This document shows positions 61,218 to 64,000 of a stretch of 64,000 nt of DNA, in pieces; the first letter of the stretch is position 1, and the number at the start of each line of letters is the position of its first letter. The translations under genes and the position numbers were made by a program. The stretch comes from Glycine soja (lineage: Eukaryota; Streptophyta; Magnoliopsida; Fabales; Fabaceae). The notes beneath the pieces were generated by a model that was not told the origin of the DNA, ran no database searches, and was given only the letters and a program-made list of their open reading frames with translations. The stretch lies in contig NC_041009.1 in assembly GCF_004193775.1 (NCBI RefSeq), forward strand, positions 43,951,534 through 44,015,533, read 5' to 3'.

Positions 61218-62386
61218 GCAAGAGATAACTCATCTATTCATAAGTGTTGCTATATAAGCTTACCTAGGGATTAAATCATATAAATTTAATTGTTGAATAT
61301 GTAGACATTGATTAATGATCATGTACATTAATAAATCGAACATTTATAGTTATGTTATCTTTAAAGTTGTTCACTCCTTCCCAAAGATTATTTTATAGGA
61401 TGAAATATAGATTCTCTTCTATGAATTTAATGTATGTTGTTAATAAAGTTACATCAATTAAATTATGTTATTTTATAATTAATTTTTACTTATAAAAGTA
61501 TATTACGTGTTAAATCAAATTTATTTAATTAAGTGTCAAATATATATTTAATTTATTATAGATTTATTCTACTCAATAAATACTTTTCATTTAGTAGTTT
61601 AATTAATAACATTCTATATGTACAAAGAATAACTCTATCAAGAGTTATTCACGAACTAACTTGATCATTCTCCATATTTTATTAAATATTTTCAATTATT
61701 AAAAAATGTTAAATAAATTTATATTTTAATATAAGTACGTTTTTCTTCAACTTCCGGGATACCAGTTAATGATTTCCTTTTTTTTTAGTGATTGGAATTC
61801 TAGTTATTTTCCCAATGATGTCCCAGGTTATCAACCAAAGTCATTCAATTGCCACATAAAAAAAAAAACAACCACATTCATTCAATTAAACCATAAAAAA
61901 TAAATTAAGTAAAGGTACTCACTTATCTGTACCTAACTTTGGCCAATTGATCAATTTAATGTATCAAATGATGCATTGGGTGCTTTAAATGCTTTATTTA
62001 TGTACTTAAAAGGATTTCCAACTACATAGAACCATAGAACATTAATTAGGATTAACTTACCCAGAACTTGAGAGATTTCAGCAACAGAGAAAGTATACAA
62101 AGATTTTTTTTTCCATATGACAATGACAATTTATATTTTTGCCTATCACCAGTTTATAACAATATGAACCAAAGTTGGTTGACATTGAATATCTGGGGTA
62201 GTCTTTGCTCCACAATCTGTCACTATAGTCAGTGTCACTTCTCAGTTCTCACTAGCCTTCAATAAAAATTCTTCTTTTCACACCATCGTCTACACTTGTC
62301 AAGTTTTTGATTTTTGCATCTTTATATCTCTAGCCAACCCTTCTCTAATTCCACACGCTAATTCTAATCAGCAGGATCATTCCAAT
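61218..62386. other. Intergenic and promoter region of the GDSL gene
   Basis: AT-rich. The last 200 bases before the ATG are richer in CT, as in a plant leader. No specific element was recognised. Confidence 0.5.
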
Positions 62387-63631
62387 ATGGGCAACAGAAT
62401 TGTTATGGGAAATTCCCTTCTCTTTATCTCTTTCTTCATCTTCAGCTTTAGTTTCTTGGAGGCTCAAAAGGCTCCAGCAGTTTATGTGTTTGGAGACTCA
62501 CTTGTTGATGTTGGCAACAACAATTACTTGAGTCTCTCCATTGAAAAGGCAATTCTTCCTCACTATGGCATTGATTTTCCAACTAAGAAACCCACTGGGA
62601 GATTTAGCAATGGCAAGAATGCTGCAGATTTAATTGGTAAGTTGATTCAAAATTGGCTATATAATTGTTTTTCAAAACTTTCATACAATAAATTGTTCAC
62701 TTTACTGTAGGTAAGTACCTTTAAATATGATAATCTTTTTAAGAGCATTCTTGGTCTTTTGCAATAATCTCATATTTAGCTTCTCTTCTTCTCTATTTCA
62801 ATATTAAACTTTGAGAATATCATCACTTTTCTTTTTTAAAGCCAGCTTAAGTGAGATGTTTCTTCATTGAAATCTATCTAATCTCATTTATTTCTTAGTA
62901 TTGTACGTCATTAAGTTGTATAGTTTCTGCATGTTTCTCCTCTACTACATGTTTAGTAAGTTACAAGTCTTATAATTAGGAATCTTTAATTGGCTACTTT
63001 TTTTTTTGGAATTAAATATCTGCCATGGACAAAAATTTGTGAGCAACACTTTAAGCCACATATTCCTTATTTTCTGCAATGTTTTCTCCTGTAAGAAAAT
63101 CATGGTTGGTGGGATGGCTCTCAAAAGGCATAAAAGGGTCATCAACATGGGAGTCATTAGTACATGTTTTCGTGTATTGACTTCAGAAAAGTTTATATAA
63201 TTTAAATATATATGCTTTATGGACACAAGCAAAAGGAAAAAAAAGAAGGCACTTTGTGTATAGAAAGGAGGGAAATAAAACATTGACATTCTTTCTCCTT
63301 GATTAGGAGACAAGAGGTTGGAGGCAAAGAAAACTTGTATTGTACATAAACAACCAAAAAAGTTAATGTGATTGTCTTATTGTTGTTTTTATTGAGGCTT
63401 GCATAATTGCATATTGATAATAGTGATACAAAATTACAAATTGTGTTTTACTAATATTTGCATCAAATGAATGGTTGGGTTGCAGCTGAAAAATTGGGCC
63501 TACCTACTTCTCCACCTTATCTCTCCCTAGTATCTAAGGTCCACAACAACAACAAGAACGTATCTTTCTTGGGTGGTGTTAATTTTGCCTCCGGAGGTGC
63601 TGGAATATTTAATGCCTCAGATAAAGGATTT
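62387..63631 (+). CDS. GDSL esterase/lipase, first two exons (gene continues past the window)
   Basis: Exon 1 (62387-62636) encodes a signal peptide ([17 protein letters not shown], about residues 10-27), then block [18 protein letters not shown] with the catalytic Ser at 38, and [13 protein letters not shown]. Exon 2 (63486-63631) encodes [16 protein letters not shown] and block [13 protein letters not shown], which contributes to the oxyanion hole, ending DKGF^gtaag. The protein should be a secreted SGNH-fold acyl ester hydrolase. The substrate cannot be told from this part. Blocks III and V, with the other catalytic residues, lie beyond 64000. A second in-frame ATG at residue 7 would give a slightly shorter signal peptide. 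By position and order it resembles At5g55050. Confidence 0.92.
62637..63485 (+). other. GDSL gene intron 1
   Basis: GT..AG intron of 849 bases between [13 protein letters not shown] and AEKLGLP. AT-rich, with no element recognised. Confidence 0.85.
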
Positions 63632-64000
63632 GTAAGTAGAGTTCTAATTTTCTGTTTTCTTCCTCCAATTTTTGTTTTTACTGATCATGTCCTCATCGAC
63701 AAGAGATTATTGTATGGTCCGGACTATCACATGTCTATCTATGGTTTTAGTCATTTTATTGGCTTATTGTGATATGTAATTGGGTTTTTCAATTTACCAA
63801 AAATAGTCAATAAAACTTAATCACATGTCATGCGAAAATTGACTAGAACCATAAACATGAATGCAATGATCTTAGATTATATAATATTTTTTTCTCATTC
63901 ATTATTTAATTAGTTAGGTCAATATGAAATTCATCCAAACAATAAACAACATATCAAAGATTATGTTGCTAACTTTTCTTTCAACCTAAAAAGAAAGTAC
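63632..64000 (+). other. GDSL gene intron 2, partial
   Basis: Starts with gtaagtag after DKGF. No acceptor followed by the expected next exon is seen before the window ends. Confidence 0.7.

Noticed and set aside
1..64000. CRISPR arrays, operons and bacterial-type signals
   Set aside because: The window is clearly plant nuclear DNA; no spaced identical repeats of the CRISPR kind were seen.

Overview
The window is nuclear plant DNA, most likely from a legume and probably Glycine or a close relative. It is AT-rich, with multi-exon genes on GT..AG introns, long TA, GA and ATT microsatellites, MITEs and Mutator-like elements. The species is inferred from general character, not proven by a search.

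Layout, left to right. 0-1.76 kb holds tandem and simple repeats. 1.76-8.8 kb is the first copy of a large direct segmental duplication. It carries a wrecked CC-NB-LRR resistance gene and the last exons of an imidazole glycerol phosphate synthase (HISN4) copy, whose more upstream exons continue to 10.34 kb. 10.9-11.5 kb looks like a retrotransposon remnant. 12.6-14.4 kb is an R2R3-MYB of the GAMYB/MYB120 type that keeps a miR159 site but has a broken reading frame. 17.56-26.17 kb is the second copy of the duplication, with an intact 906-aa CC-NB-LRR gene and the last two HISN4 exons. 26-34 kb is gene-poor, with one candidate 45-codon gene at 32.6 kb. 34.1-41.35 kb and 43.27-49.6 kb are a tandem duplication, each copy carrying a complete nine-exon bromodomain protein gene (1000 and 849 aa as spliced here). 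52.2-57.4 kb is an eight-exon plant LpxK (tetraacyldisaccharide 4'-kinase) homologue whose introns hold a SINE-like sequence, a MULE-type MITE and a Pack-MULE-like element with a pentatricopeptide-repeat (PPR) gene fragment. 57.4-62.4 kb is intergenic. From 62.4 kb a GDSL esterase/lipase gene starts and runs off the window.

These genes do not form a pathway. MYB120-type, bromodomain and GDSL genes in this order match what I recall of Arabidopsis chromosome 5 (At5g55020, At5g55040, At5g55050). I read them as the ancestral backbone, with the NLR/HISN4 block, the LpxK gene and the transposons as later additions. The main stories are two local duplications with unequal fates: one NLR copy died while the other stayed intact, and one bromodomain copy gained an in-frame duplication of about 137 codons. 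No unmistakably new system is visible. The best leads are the Pack-MULE-like element, the decaying miR159-targeted MYB, the self-compensating HISN4 fragment, the enlarged bromodomain protein and the small unnamed gene.
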